From contig CAVRWX010000011.1 in NCBI GenBank assembly GCA_963725035.1, forward strand, positions 310,001 to 374,000: a stretch of DNA of 64,000 nt, written 5' to 3'. The position numbers and the translations under genes were made by a program. Each line of letters opens with the position of its first letter. Positions within the stretch are counted from its first letter, which is position 1. This stretch comes from JALZKA01 sp963725035 (GTDB taxonomy: Bacteria > Actinomycetota > Thermoleophilia > Solirubrobacterales > 70-9). Of this stretch, positions 43,585 through 52,449 are shown piece by piece. The notes beneath the pieces are model-generated. The model was not told the DNA's origin. It saw nothing but the letters and a program-made list of their open reading frames with translations, and searched no databases.

Positions 43585-45323
43585 ATGAAGAAGACCGTTC
43601 TTTCGATGACCGCTGCCGTGGCCATCGCTTTCGCCGGCTGCGGCGACGAGGGCTCGGAGCCGGCCTCCGGGCCCGCGACGGTCATCCCCGCCGACATGCC
43701 CCTCTACATCGAGGCGACGGTCAGGCCCGAGGGCGAGCAGGCGGAGAATCTGGACGCGCTCCTCGCCGAGCTCGCCGAGCTTCCACTCCCGGGCCTTGAG
43801 TTGGGGGATCCAGGGGATCTCATCGTCTCGCAGCTCGAGTCTCAGGCGGCTGCGGCCGGAGTCGATTTCTCATACGCGGAGGACGTCGAGCCGTGGCTCG
43901 GCGAGAAGGCCGGGTTCGGCATCGCCGAGGACGCCGAGGGAGACGAGGTTCGTCGCCGCCCTCGAGACGACCGATGAGGACCAGGCCCGCGAGTCGATCG
44001 AAGCGATCCTCTCTCAAGACTCCGTCCCGTACGAAGAAGACGAGTACGAGGGCGTGACCTACATCTCGGCCCCGGGCGATGAGTACCGCCTCGGCGTCTT
44101 CGACGGCCACGTCGTGCTCGCGCCTCCCGCCGACTTCGAGGCCTCCGTCGACGCGTCGGAGGGCGACAGCCTCGCCTCCAACGACAAGCTCACCGAAAGC
44201 TTCGACCAGCTCGGGGACGAAGGGCTGGCCTCGCTCTTCATCGACCTTGAGCAGTTCGCGACCCTTGATTCCACCGATCCGAGGAGCTCGAGCAGGCCAA
44301 GGCGATCGTGCCCGAGTTCTTCGAGGGCGGCATCGCGATGTCGGCCGGAGTCTCCGCCGGCAACCAGGTCTATCTCGACTACGTGACGCCGCTTATCGAG
44401 GGTCAGCCTGAGGCCGGCGCCAGCGACCTGCTCGGCACCGCGCCCGGTGACGCGCTCGGCGGCCTTCGCTCTCGAGACCATCGGCGAGTTCGGCTCCGCC
44501 CATCGCCGACCTCCTCACGCGGGCCAATGAGGCCGGCGCTGAGCTCGACGACTTCCCCGAGGAGGGGCTCGAAGCATCCTTCGAGGATCATGTAGGGGTT
44601 TCGATCGACGAGGCTGCGGCGGCACTTGGCGACGCGAGCCTGTGGGTCCGCGGCGAGCTCCCCGACGCCCTCGAGGTGGCGGGCGAGATCGAGGTCTCGG
44701 ACACCGAGGCTGCGACCGCCCTGATCGAGGCGATCGAGGAGGAGGTCTCCGAGGAGGAGGGCGCCAAGCTCGGGCCGCCCGTCGGCGGGTCCGACGTCGG
44801 CTTCTCGGCGCTCGATGGAGAGCTCGATCCCTCGACAGCCTCCCTTCGAGCCGACGACCGACTGCGCTGTCGGCACCGTTGACCCCGAGCGCCGACGAGG
44901 GCGACGTTGACGACTTCACCGAAGGCTGCGCGATCCCCTCGGCGCCGAGCCAGCCACGCCGACCTGCCCTTCGTGAACCTCGAGCTCGACGGGGACGTGA
45001 TCCGCTACGGGTTCTTCACGGACGAGGAGGCGGCCACAGCGATTCCGACCCCGACTCCGCGGGCGACTTCGGCGAGACCGAGGCCTACGCCGCGGGCGAG
45101 GAGGCGCTGGGCGACGACTTCGAATACATCGGAGCGGTCGATCTGGCCCCGATCCTTGACAAGTTCGTAAGTGGCGCCGGGATCGACGACGTGCTCTCAG
45201 GCGCATCGCCCGAGGAGCTCATCGGCGGCTTCGTCGCGCAGAAGCTCGGCGTCGTTGCGTTCGGCGTCCGCTACGAGGACGACGCCGCGATCCAGCGCTA
45301 CGTCCTGCAGCCTGGCCGAGTGA
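43585..45323 (+). CDS. DUF3352-like lipoprotein, frame broken at several points
   Basis: ATG 43585 opens a lipoprotein signal (KKTVLSMTAAVAIAFAGCGDE). The mature protein has PADMPLYIEATVRPEG and YAEDVEPWLGEKAGFGIAED, features I associate with DUF3352 proteins of unknown function. The frame must change near 43953, 44282, 44466, 44508, 44835-44890, 44966, 45036 and 45309; most steps are +1 and at least two are -1. Read through, it ends YVLSLAE at TGA 45321-45323, overlapping acpS (GTGA), and is about 578 residues long. It may be a true decaying gene or a poorly resolved stretch. Confidence 0.65.
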
Positions 45324-45692
45324 CCGCCGGCGCCGGCATCGACCTGATCGAAATCGACCGGATCGAGCGCGCGCTCGAACGGCGGCCCGCGCTGGCCGGC
45401 CGGATCTTCACCGAGCGCGAGCTCGAGGCGGCGAACGCCCGCCCACATCCCGCCCGGCACCTGGCCGCGCGCTTCGCAGCCAAGGAGGCGGCGCTCAAGG
45501 CGCTCGGCATCGGCGGCCTGCGCCTGCACGAGGTCGAGGTCGAGGGCGGCAAGGACTCGGCGCCTGCGCTTCGCCTGTCGGGCTCGGCCGAGCGGGCCGC
45601 CGATGAGCGCGGGGTGGACCTGGACGTGTCGCTCACGCACTCGCGCGAGCTGGCCGCAGCGGTCGTAATCGCCCGCCCACGCACACGGCTAG
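45320..45692 (+). CDS. acpS: holo-[acyl-carrier-protein] synthase (one +1 shift near the end)
   Basis: AcpS transfers 4'-phosphopantetheine from CoA to acyl carrier protein. GTG 45320 gives AGAGIDLIEIDRIERALERR with the metal-binding Asp. ARHLAARFAAKEAALKALG has the second metal Glu and Lys, and DVSLTHSRELAAAVVIA closes the fold. In the raw sequence no stop follows and the frame runs into the next gene. One extra base near 45677 would bring TAG 45690-45692 into frame, giving about 123 residues, normal for AcpS. Confidence 0.88.
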
Positions 45693-45759
45693 CACCCCCA
45701 GTGCCAGCCACGTCGTGCGCAGGACTACGCGCTAGCGCTTGTCCCTCTACCTGCGGGCG

Positions 45760-47281
45760 ATGCCTTCCCGACTGGCTGGATCCGCTTCACGACGCCGAGA
45801 GCATGCGTGCCGCCGACTCCGAGGCGATCGACGGGCGCGGTATTCCGTCGCTTCAGCTGATGGAGTCCGCGGGCGCGGCGCTCGCCCAGGCGGTGCGCGA
45901 GTCCGCGGAGCCTGGCCCGATTCGGATCGTCTGCGGAAAGGGCAACAACGGCGGCGATGGGCTTGTTGCCGCACGGCTCCTGGCCGAGACCGGCTTCGAG
46001 GTCGAGACGCTCCTCCTCTGGCCTGCAGATGAGCTCTCGGACGACGCGGCTGAGAATCACGCACGGCTGGCGGAGCCGGGCCGAGAGATCGAGGCGGGAG
46101 AGGCAGCCACCGCGCTCGAGGGTTCGGGATGCGTCGTCGACGCGATCTTCGGGACCGGCTTCGACGGCGCGCCCCGCTCGCCGGCAAAGGAGGCGATCGA
46201 GGCGATGAACGGCTGCGGCGGGCCGGTTGTGGCCGCGGACATCGCGTCTGGCGTCGACGGCTCCACCGGCGAGGTCGAGGGCGCAGCCGCAGGCGCCGAC
46301 GTCACGGTCACCTTCCACGCAGCGAAGCTCGGGCATCGCATCGCCCCGGGAAAGCGCTCGACGGGCGATCTGCGCGTCGCCGACATCGGCATCCCCGCGG
46401 ACGCCGGTTCCGCGCCGCCGGGCGGGGCGATCACGGCGCGTGTGCTGGACCGCATCCCGCGCCGCGGGCCGGACTCGACCAAGTTCACGTCCGGCCAGGT
46501 CGTGGTTGCGGGCGGGTCGCGCGGCCTCACGGGGTCGGTCGTCCTTTCGGCAAGGGCCGCGATCCGCGCCGGCGCGGGCTATGCGACAGTCGCCGTGCCC
46601 GGCGAGCTGGAGGCGATCTTCGAGGCGAAACTGACCGAGGTGATGAGCCGCGGATGCGCATCGGCCGACGGAGCGTTCGCCGAGGGCGCCGCGGGCGAGA
46701 TCCTGGATGCGTGCGAGAAGGCCGCGGCCCTTGTGCTCGGACCCGGAGTAGGGCGCTCGGACGCAGCGCTTACCGTCGCCCGCGACGTCGCCGCCGGCGC
46801 CGGCCTGCCGCTCGTCGTCGACGCAGACGGCCTCAACGCCCACGCCGGTGCGCTCGAGAGCCTGGCCTCGCGCACCGAGCCCACGGTGATCACACCGCAC
46901 GCGGGCGAGCTCGGGCGGCTTCTCGAAAAGGACTCGGACGAGATCGGCGCACACCGCCTCACGTGCGTGCGCGATGCGGCCGAGCGGGGCAAATGCGTTG
47001 TCGTCCTGAAGGGCGACGACACGATCGTCGCATCGCCAGATGGGCCCGTGGCGGTCAGCGTGGTCTCGGCGCCCGCGCTAGCGACCGCCGGCACGGGCGA
47101 CGTCCTTGCGGGCACGATCGGCGCGCTTCTTGCCAGGGGCCTCGACCCGTTCGAGGCCGCCTGTGCGGGGGTGTGGGCGAACGCGAACGCCGGGGTCGCC
47201 GCCGCCGAGCAGGTGGGCGCGGCCGAGTCCGTGATCGCGAGCGACGTGATCGACGCGCTCCCCGCGGGGCTTCGCCCGTGA
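45760..47281 (+). CDS. nnr: bifunctional NAD(P)H-hydrate epimerase/dehydratase (one +1 shift near the start)
   Basis: This enzyme repairs hydrated NADH and NADPH. The N-terminal epimerase half has LDPLHDAESMRAADSEAI, RIVCGKGNNGGDGLVAARLL, VVDAIFGTGFDG and AADIASGVDGSTG. The C-terminal ADP-dependent dehydratase half has LVLGPGVGRSD, VVDADGLNAHAG, ITPHAGELGRLL and LATAGTGDVLAGTIGALL. ATG 45760 followed by one skipped base near 45769 gives MPSDWLDPLHDAESMRAAD, a natural start. Raw reading instead fuses it to acpS. The corrected length is about 507 residues. Confidence 0.9.
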
Positions 47282-48393
47282 AGCGCGCCGTCGCTCGCAT
47301 CGACCTGGGAGCGATCGAGCGGAACGTCGCGCACCTCACCGGGATGCTGGAGCCCGGCGCCGCGATGTGCGCGGTGGTGAAGGCGAACGCCTACGGCCAC
47401 GGCATGGCCGAGAGCGCCAGCGCAGCGATCAAGGGCGGCGCCACGATGCTTGCGGTCGCGACCGCCGGGGAGGCGGCTGCGCTGCGCCCAGAGGTAGGCG
47501 ACGCCCCGATCCTGGTCATGGGCTCGGTCGCGGGCGAGGAGATCGGCCAGGCCCTTGCTGCCCGGGCTGACATCGCGATCTGGCGGGACGCGTCGCGCGA
47601 GCTCCTGGGCGCGGTTGCGGAAGAGCTGGGTGTGGCGCCGCGCGTCCACGTCAAGCACGACTCGGGCATGGGGAGGCTCGGCCTGCGTGACCCGGGCGAG
47701 GCGTCCGCGCTGGTGGACGCAGTCGCGGCCGATGAGCGGATGGAGCTGGCCGGGGTTTGGACCCACTTCGCGACAGCCGACGAGGACGTGGCGTTCATGC
47801 ACGAACAGCTCGGGAGTTTCCGCTCGGTTGCGGAGGCCGCCAGGGAGCGGCACCCTGGGATCACTATCCACGCCGCGAACAGCGCCGCCACGCTCCGCGA
47901 CCCCGCCACCCACTTCGACATGGTGCGCTGCGGTGTCGCCATCTACGGCCTCGACCCTTTCGGCAGCGACCCGCGCGACCACGGCCTCGAGCCTGCGCTC
48001 GAGCTCCGCTCGTACGTCGCCGACGTCAAGCGCTTCGAGGCGGGCTCGAGCGCCGGTTACGGTCGCAGCTGGACGGCCGGGGCAGACACATGGATCGCGC
48101 CCGTGCCGATCGGCTACGGCGACGGCTGGCGCCGCGGGCTCTCCAACCGCGCGAACGCGCTTGTGGGCGGCGAAAAGCGGCCGATCGTCGGCACGGTCTC
48201 GATGGACAACGTCACCGTGGACCTCGGTCCCGAGACGAGCGTCTCGGCCTTTGACGAGGTGGTCCTGATCGGCGAGCGGGCCGGCGAGCGGATCCTCGCC
48301 GAAGACCTCGCGCGCGAGCTGGGAACTATCAACTACGAGGTGACCACGGCGCTGCTTCCCCGGGTCGAGCGGGAATACGAGGGCGGCTCGTGA
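47278..48393 (+). CDS. alr: alanine racemase
   Basis: This 371-residue PLP enzyme makes D-alanine for peptidoglycan. The PLP lysine lies in CAVVKANAYGHGM, and the catalytic Tyr region is SSAGYGRSWTA followed by VPIGYGDGWRRGLSN and GTVSMDNVTVDLG. GTG 47278 overlaps the nnr stop (GTGA), giving KRAVARIDLGAIERNVAHL. It forms a continuous wall and cofactor operon with the upstream genes. Confidence 0.96.
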   Translation: MKRAVARIDLGAIERNVAHLTGMLEPGAAMCAVVKANAYGHGMAESASAAIKGGATMLAVATAGEAAALRPEVGDAPILVMGSVAGEEIGQALAARADIAIWRDASRELLGAVAEELGVAPRVHVKHDSGMGRLGLRDPGEASALVDAVAADERMELAGVWTHFATADEDVAFMHEQLGSFRSVAEAARERHPGITIHAANSAATLRDPATHFDMVRCGVAIYGLDPFGSDPRDHGLEPALELRSYVADVKRFEAGSSAGYGRSWTAGADTWIAPVPIGYGDGWRRGLSNRANALVGGEKRPIVGTVSMDNVTVDLGPETSVSAFDEVVLIGERAGERILAEDLARELGTINYEVTTALLPRVEREYEGGS

Positions 48394-49814
48394 GCCGGGT
48401 GGGAGACGCGCTTCGCCAGGCTCCCGGGCTGACCGTGGCGCTCGATGTCCTGGACGGCGGCTGGATCGTCGGCGGCGCCGTGCGCGATGCCCTGCTCGGC
48501 CGCGACGTGATCGACGTCGACCTCGCCGTCGAGCCGGGACGTGACGAGGCCGATGCCCGCGCGGTCGCCAAGGCGGCCGGCGCGGCGGCGTTCCAGCTCT
48601 CGGAGGAGTTCGGGACCTGGCGGGTCGAGGCCCGCGACCACTCGTGGCACCTCGACATATCGCGGCTTCGCGCCGACGGAATCGAGGCAGATCTCGGGCT
48701 CCGCGACTTCACGATGAACGCGATCGCCGTCCCGCTCTCCGATCCCGACGCGGACCCGATCGATCCCACGGGCGGCGCCGCGGACGCCCAGGCCCGCGTC
48801 CTGCGCGCCGCGTCGGATCGCGCCTTCGCCGACGATCCGCTGCGGCTTGTGCGGGCCGCCCGGATCGCGGGGGCGCTGGGCCTGGAGATCGAGCCCGGGA
48901 CTATCGAGCTCGCGCGCACAGAGGCAGGCCGCGCCGCGGAGCCGGCGGGGGAGCGGCGCCTCGCTGAGCTGCGGCTTCTGATCCGTGCCGACGATCCGGT
49001 GCGCGCTCTCGACCTGCTCGATCAGCTCGGCGCCACCTCTGGCGTCCTGCCCGAGCTGGAGGCCCTCCGCGGCGTCGAGCAGAACCCGAATCACCACCTG
49101 GACGTCCATGGGCACACGATCGAGGTCCTGCGCCAGCTCCTCATCATCGAGTCCGACCTCGAGCAGTACGCGGGTGAGAGCGTGGACGGGGTCAGGGCGC
49201 TTCTGGCCGAGCCGCTCGGCGACGACTTCACGCGTGGCGACGGCCTCCGCCTCGGCGCACTCCTCCACGACACGGGGAAGCCCGCGACGAAGGGCTCGCA
49301 CGGCGGCTACGTCACCTTTATCGGCCACGACTCGGTCGGCGCCGACATCGTCGACGAAGCGCTGGGGAGGCTCAAGGCCAGCCGGGCGCTCCGCCGCTAC
49401 GTCGCGGGGCTCACGCGCCACCACCTGCATCTGGGCTTCATGGTCCACGAGCGCCCGCTGCCGCGCCGCCGCCTTTTCGACTACTTGCAGAAGTGCGGGG
49501 ACGTCGCCCCGGACGTGACGCTCCTCACCGCGGCAGACCGCATGTCGGCGCGGGGCTCGGGCGCCGTCGCTGCACCCGAGATGATCGAAGCGCACCTGGA
49601 ACTTGTCCGCGAGGTCCTCCCCGACGCCCTCGAATGGCAGCGCTCGGGCCCGCCCGCTCTTCCTCTGCCGGGGGACGAGCTGGCGCGCGAGGCGGGAGTT
49701 CCCGAGGGCCCGGAGCTCGGAAGCCTCATCGCCGAGATCCAGGCCGCGCTGTTCGCGGGCGAGGTCTCCGGGCGCGACGAGGTCATCACACACGCGCGCA
49801 GGACGCTCGCGTAG
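48390..49814 (+). CDS. CCA tRNA nucleotidyltransferase / poly(A) polymerase-type protein with HD domain
   Basis: This 474-residue protein starts at GTG 48390 in a GTGA overlap with alr. The nucleotidyltransferase head has GGWIVGGAVRDALLGRDVIDVDLAV with the two catalytic Asp, then LGLRDFTMNAIAVPL and the RNA-binding DDPLRLVRAARIAGALGLEIE. A C-terminal HD phosphohydrolase domain carries NHHLDVHGHTIEVL, LGALLHDTGKPAT and FIGHDSVGADI. It probably adds or repairs the CCA end of tRNA; a poly(A) polymerase role cannot be excluded. Confidence 0.9.
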   Translation: MSRVGDALRQAPGLTVALDVLDGGWIVGGAVRDALLGRDVIDVDLAVEPGRDEADARAVAKAAGAAAFQLSEEFGTWRVEARDHSWHLDISRLRADGIEADLGLRDFTMNAIAVPLSDPDADPIDPTGGAADAQARVLRAASDRAFADDPLRLVRAARIAGALGLEIEPGTIELARTEAGRAAEPAGERRLAELRLLIRADDPVRALDLLDQLGATSGVLPELEALRGVEQNPNHHLDVHGHTIEVLRQLLIIESDLEQYAGESVDGVRALLAEPLGDDFTRGDGLRLGALLHDTGKPATKGSHGGYVTFIGHDSVGADIVDEALGRLKASRALRRYVAGLTRHHLHLGFMVHERPLPRRRLFDYLQKCGDVAPDVTLLTAADRMSARGSGAVAAPEMIEAHLELVREVLPDALEWQRSGPPALPLPGDELAREAGVPEGPELGSLIAEIQAALFAGEVSGRDEVITHARRTLA

Positions 49815-49825
49815 GCTCCCCGCCC

Positions 49826-50242
49826 GTGGCCGACCCCGACTGCATCTTCTGCAAGATCGTCGCTGGCGAGTTGCCGGGCGAGATCCTCGCCGAAGACTCA
49901 AAGACGATCGCCTTCATGGACATCAACCCGGCGAATCCGGGGCACGCGCTGGTGATCCCGCGCGAGCACTCGAAGGACCTCCTCGAGATCTCCGACGACG
50001 ACCTGGCCGCGTGCATGCTCGCGGCCCGGCGCCTCGCCAGGCAGATGAGCGAGACGATCGACCCCGAGGGATTCAACGTCCTCAACAGTTGCGGCTCGGC
50101 CGCATGGCAGACGGTCTTCCATTTCCACATTCACGTCGTGCCGCGAAACCACGACGACCCGCTCGAGCTGCCGTGGATCCCCCGCCCGGGCGATCCCGAG
50201 GAAATCAAGGCAACCGCCCAGACGATCAGAGGAGAGAGCTGA
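49826..50242 (+). CDS. HIT-family nucleotide hydrolase
   Basis: This 138-residue protein is read from GTG 49826. The N-terminal DCIFCKIVAGELPGEILAED and the histidine triad FHFHIHVVPR match the HINT/HIT branch, which hydrolyses nucleoside phosphoramidates. NPGHALVIPREH is also conserved. The start is the first in-frame codon giving the usual zinc-type CxxC N-terminus. It ends directly before the enoyl-CoA hydratase ATG. Confidence 0.92.
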   Translation: MADPDCIFCKIVAGELPGEILAEDSKTIAFMDINPANPGHALVIPREHSKDLLEISDDDLAACMLAARRLARQMSETIDPEGFNVLNSCGSAAWQTVFHFHIHVVPRNHDDPLELPWIPRPGDPEEIKATAQTIRGES

Positions 50243-51014
50243 ATGGCCGCGATCACGTATTCCAGGGACGGCGACGTCGGCGTCATCACGCTTTCGAACG
50301 GCGACCTCAACTTCTTCACCGCCGGGGCGTTCCACGAGCTGGAGGAATGCGTCGGCGAGATCGAGAACTCGGACGTCCGCGCGGCCGTGTGGCGCGCGGA
50401 AGGCGACGTCTTCTCGGCAGGTGTCGACGTGCAGATCTTCAAGGACGCGGCCGAGGCGGGGGAGGGGTTCCCGTCGCTGGTCGGCCCCGTCCAGCGACTG
50501 GAGGCGCTGCCTATCCCCACGCTTGCGATTTGCCACGGCCTGTGCCTCACGGCGGGCCTTGAGGTGGCGCTCGGCTGCGACATGATCTGGGCCTCTGAGT
50601 CCGCGAAGTTCGGCCTGGTCGAGAAGGTCGTGGGCCTGACGCCGGGTGCCGGCGGAACGCAGCGGATGGCTGAGCGCGCGGGCCCGGCGCGGGCGCGCGA
50701 GTTCGTGATGACCGGGCGCCTTTACGACGCGGCCGACGCTCGAGCGCTGGAACGTCGTGAACCGGGTCCTACCGGATGCGGAGATCGCCGAGAAGGGCAT
50801 GGAATTCGCCCGCAGCCTCGCGGCCGGCCCGACCGTCGCGCACGCCAAGACCAAGCAGATCGTGCGCGCCTATCTCGACGGCGGCATCGACCACGCTGAC
50901 GAGGTGACTCCAGGCGTCTTCGCGGAACTCTTCGAGACCGAAGATCTCAAGAATGCGGTCGAATCCTTCCTGCGGGAAGGCCCTGGCAAGTTCAGCGATT
51001 TCAAGGGTCGCTAG
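50243..51014 (+). CDS. enoyl-CoA hydratase/isomerase family protein (one +1 frameshift near 50738)
   Basis: This crotonase-fold protein has a first oxyanion-hole segment EGDVFSAGVDVQIF and a second HGLCLTAGLEVALGCDMIWAS, then AKFGLVEKVVGLTPGAGGTQR. Near 50738 the frame steps one base forward from GRLYDAA to TLERWNVVNRVLPDAEIAEK. It then ends with the trimerisation helices and FREGPGKFSDFKG-type tail (LREGPGKFSDFKGR). The corrected length is about 256 residues. The catalytic Glu positions are altered, so the exact reaction is open. Confidence 0.88.
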
Positions 51015-51043
51015 CCGACGATCCGGCTACGTCTTTGCCCCAG

Positions 51044-51262
51044 ATGGGCAAAGAAGAGAAGATCGAGATGGAGGGTGAGGTCACCGAGGCCCTGCCCAAC
51101 ACCATGTTCAAGGTGACTCTCGACAACGAACACGAGGTCCTGGGGCACATCTCGGGCAAGATGCGTCGCCACTACATCCGCATCCTCCCCGGCGATCGCG
51201 TCAAGATCGAGCTCTCGCCGTACGACCTCGACCGCGGCCGGATCACCTACCGCTACAAGTAA
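51044..51262 (+). CDS. infA: translation initiation factor IF-1
   Basis: This 72-residue OB-fold protein is almost entirely conserved: GKEEKIEMEGEVTEALPNTMFKVTL with HISGKMRRHYIRILPGDRV and ending SPYDLDRGRITYRYK. ATG 51044 fits the universal length; a TTG at 51035 would add LPQ. IF-1 occupies the A site during initiation. It is not next to rpmJ or other ribosomal genes here, so it is a stand-alone locus. Confidence 0.96.
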   Translation: MGKEEKIEMEGEVTEALPNTMFKVTLDNEHEVLGHISGKMRRHYIRILPGDRVKIELSPYDLDRGRITYRYK

Positions 51263-51390
51263 GGGCTCCAGCCGCGAGCAGGGCTCTCGGCACTAAAGGG
51301 CGAGATCGTCGCGTGCAGCGTGACGCTTCCGGCACTCGATAGGCACGGTCCGCTCCCCACACGCGCGCTTCGGGCTGCCACCGTGCCCCC

Positions 51391-52354
51391 ATGCCCGCCG
51401 ACTGTCGGAAAACGATCCATAGTGGATCGGAAATCGACTCTCGGCGCGGAGAGCTCTATCTGGCGGCCGCGGACCTCGCTTCGTCCCAGCACGAGGTTCT
51501 GAAGCTCGAGCACCTTTGCGGGCTCGGATTGAGTGCGTCCGGAGTCCGGCATTGGGTCGCCGCTGGGCATCTTTATCGCAAGTACCAGGGCGTCTTCGCC
51601 TTCGGCCGTCCGGACCTCTCGGCACAGGGGCACCGACTGGCGGCCATCTTCGCTTGCGGGCAAGGTGCCCGAGGCTCGTTCGTTACAGCCGGCGCCACGC
51701 ACGAGATTCGCGCGACCGCATCAAGCTACGTGGACGTGACGATTCCCGCCGGTACGCCGCTGCGAAAGCGCGCGGGCATCCGATGCCATCGCGCTGATTT
51801 GCTCCCGCAAGACATGACCATCGTCGATGGGATTCCGGTCACATCGGTTTCGCGCACGCTGCTTGACCTCGCGACCGTCCTGAGCGAGTCCGCACTCGAA
51901 AGAGCAGCGAAACAGGCGGTCGTCGAGCGTGTGTTCAACCTGCGGGAGATGGAGGATCTGCTTTCCAGGTCCAAGGGGCACCGCGGAATCCGGCGCCTGC
52001 GAGCAGTGCTTGAACGCGGCGACCTGAGCGCTGACGACCAGCCCAAGAGCCGATCTGGAGATCGCTTTCGCAGACTTGTGTCGGCAGGCAGGGCTTCCCA
52101 AGCCCGAGATCAACCGCTACCTCTTACTCGGCGACGAGTATCACGAGGTCGACTTTCTGTGGCGAAGCGAGCGGGTCGTGATCGAGACGGACGGTGGCCC
52201 CTATCACTCGGACGGCTGGCAACGGGCGAGAGACGCGAGGCGGGACGAACTGCTCACGCAGCATGGGTACCGCCACGGGCGCGTGCCCGACCACGTGGTG
52301 GAGCACCAGCCGTTCGAGGCGATCGCGACCGCGCGAAGGCTTCTCGGGCCGTAA
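51391..52354 (+). CDS. AbiEi-type winged-helix / DUF559 (Vsr-like nuclease) protein (one +1 frameshift near 52044)
   Basis: The N-terminal part (after residue about 25) is an AbiEi-like wHTH: AADLASSQHEVLKLEHLCGLGLSASGVRHWV with AGHLYRKYQGVFAFG, then IPVTSVSRTLLDLA. After one extra base near 52044 the frame resumes RADLEIAFADLCRQAGLPKP. It continues into a DUF559/Vsr-like PD-(D/E)xK fold: EYHEVDFLWRSERVVIETDGG, with D and E-x-D spaced like a nuclease site, and WQRARDARRDELL. The corrected length is about 320 residues. ATG 51391 places a palindromic repeat inside the first codons, and a matching palindrome lies 18 bases after the stop. Confidence 0.78.
51404..51446. repeat. palindromic element, 5' copy flanking the DUF559 gene
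   Basis: CGATCCA-TAG-TGGATCG (51413-51429) is a perfect 7-base dyad within a 43-base segment that matches 52374-52419 at about 37 of 43 positions. Outer arms GTCG and CGAC are shorter than in the 3' copy. It overlaps the first codons of the DUF559 gene if ATG 51391 is used. Confidence 0.8.
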
Positions 52355-52372
52355 CCGCCTCAGTCAACCGTT

Positions 52373-52415
52373 GAGAGTCGAAAAACGATCCACATTGGAT
52401 CGAAATTCGACTCTC
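52373..52415. repeat. palindromic element, 3' copy flanking the DUF559 gene
   Basis: GAGAGTCGAA, AAA, CGATCCA, CAT, TGGATCG, AAA, TTCGACTCTC: 10-base outer arms and 7-base inner arms are both perfectly complementary, separated by an AAA on each side. It starts 18 bases after the DUF559 stop and is followed by TCGGCG as in the 5' copy. It is not followed by a T-run. Confidence 0.88.
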
Positions 52416-52449
52416 GGCGAAGGAGGCGGTGAGTGCGACCGTCGAGGCT

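Noticed and set aside
44642..47281. A single 879-codon protein fusing lipoprotein tail, AcpS and Nnr.
   Set aside because: Standard starts and stops appear when three single bases are corrected, matching three separate genes; the fusion is most likely an indel artefact.
52373..52415. The 3' palindrome as a rho-independent terminator of the DUF559 gene.
   Set aside because: No T-run follows on either strand, and a near-identical copy lies at the start of the same gene.
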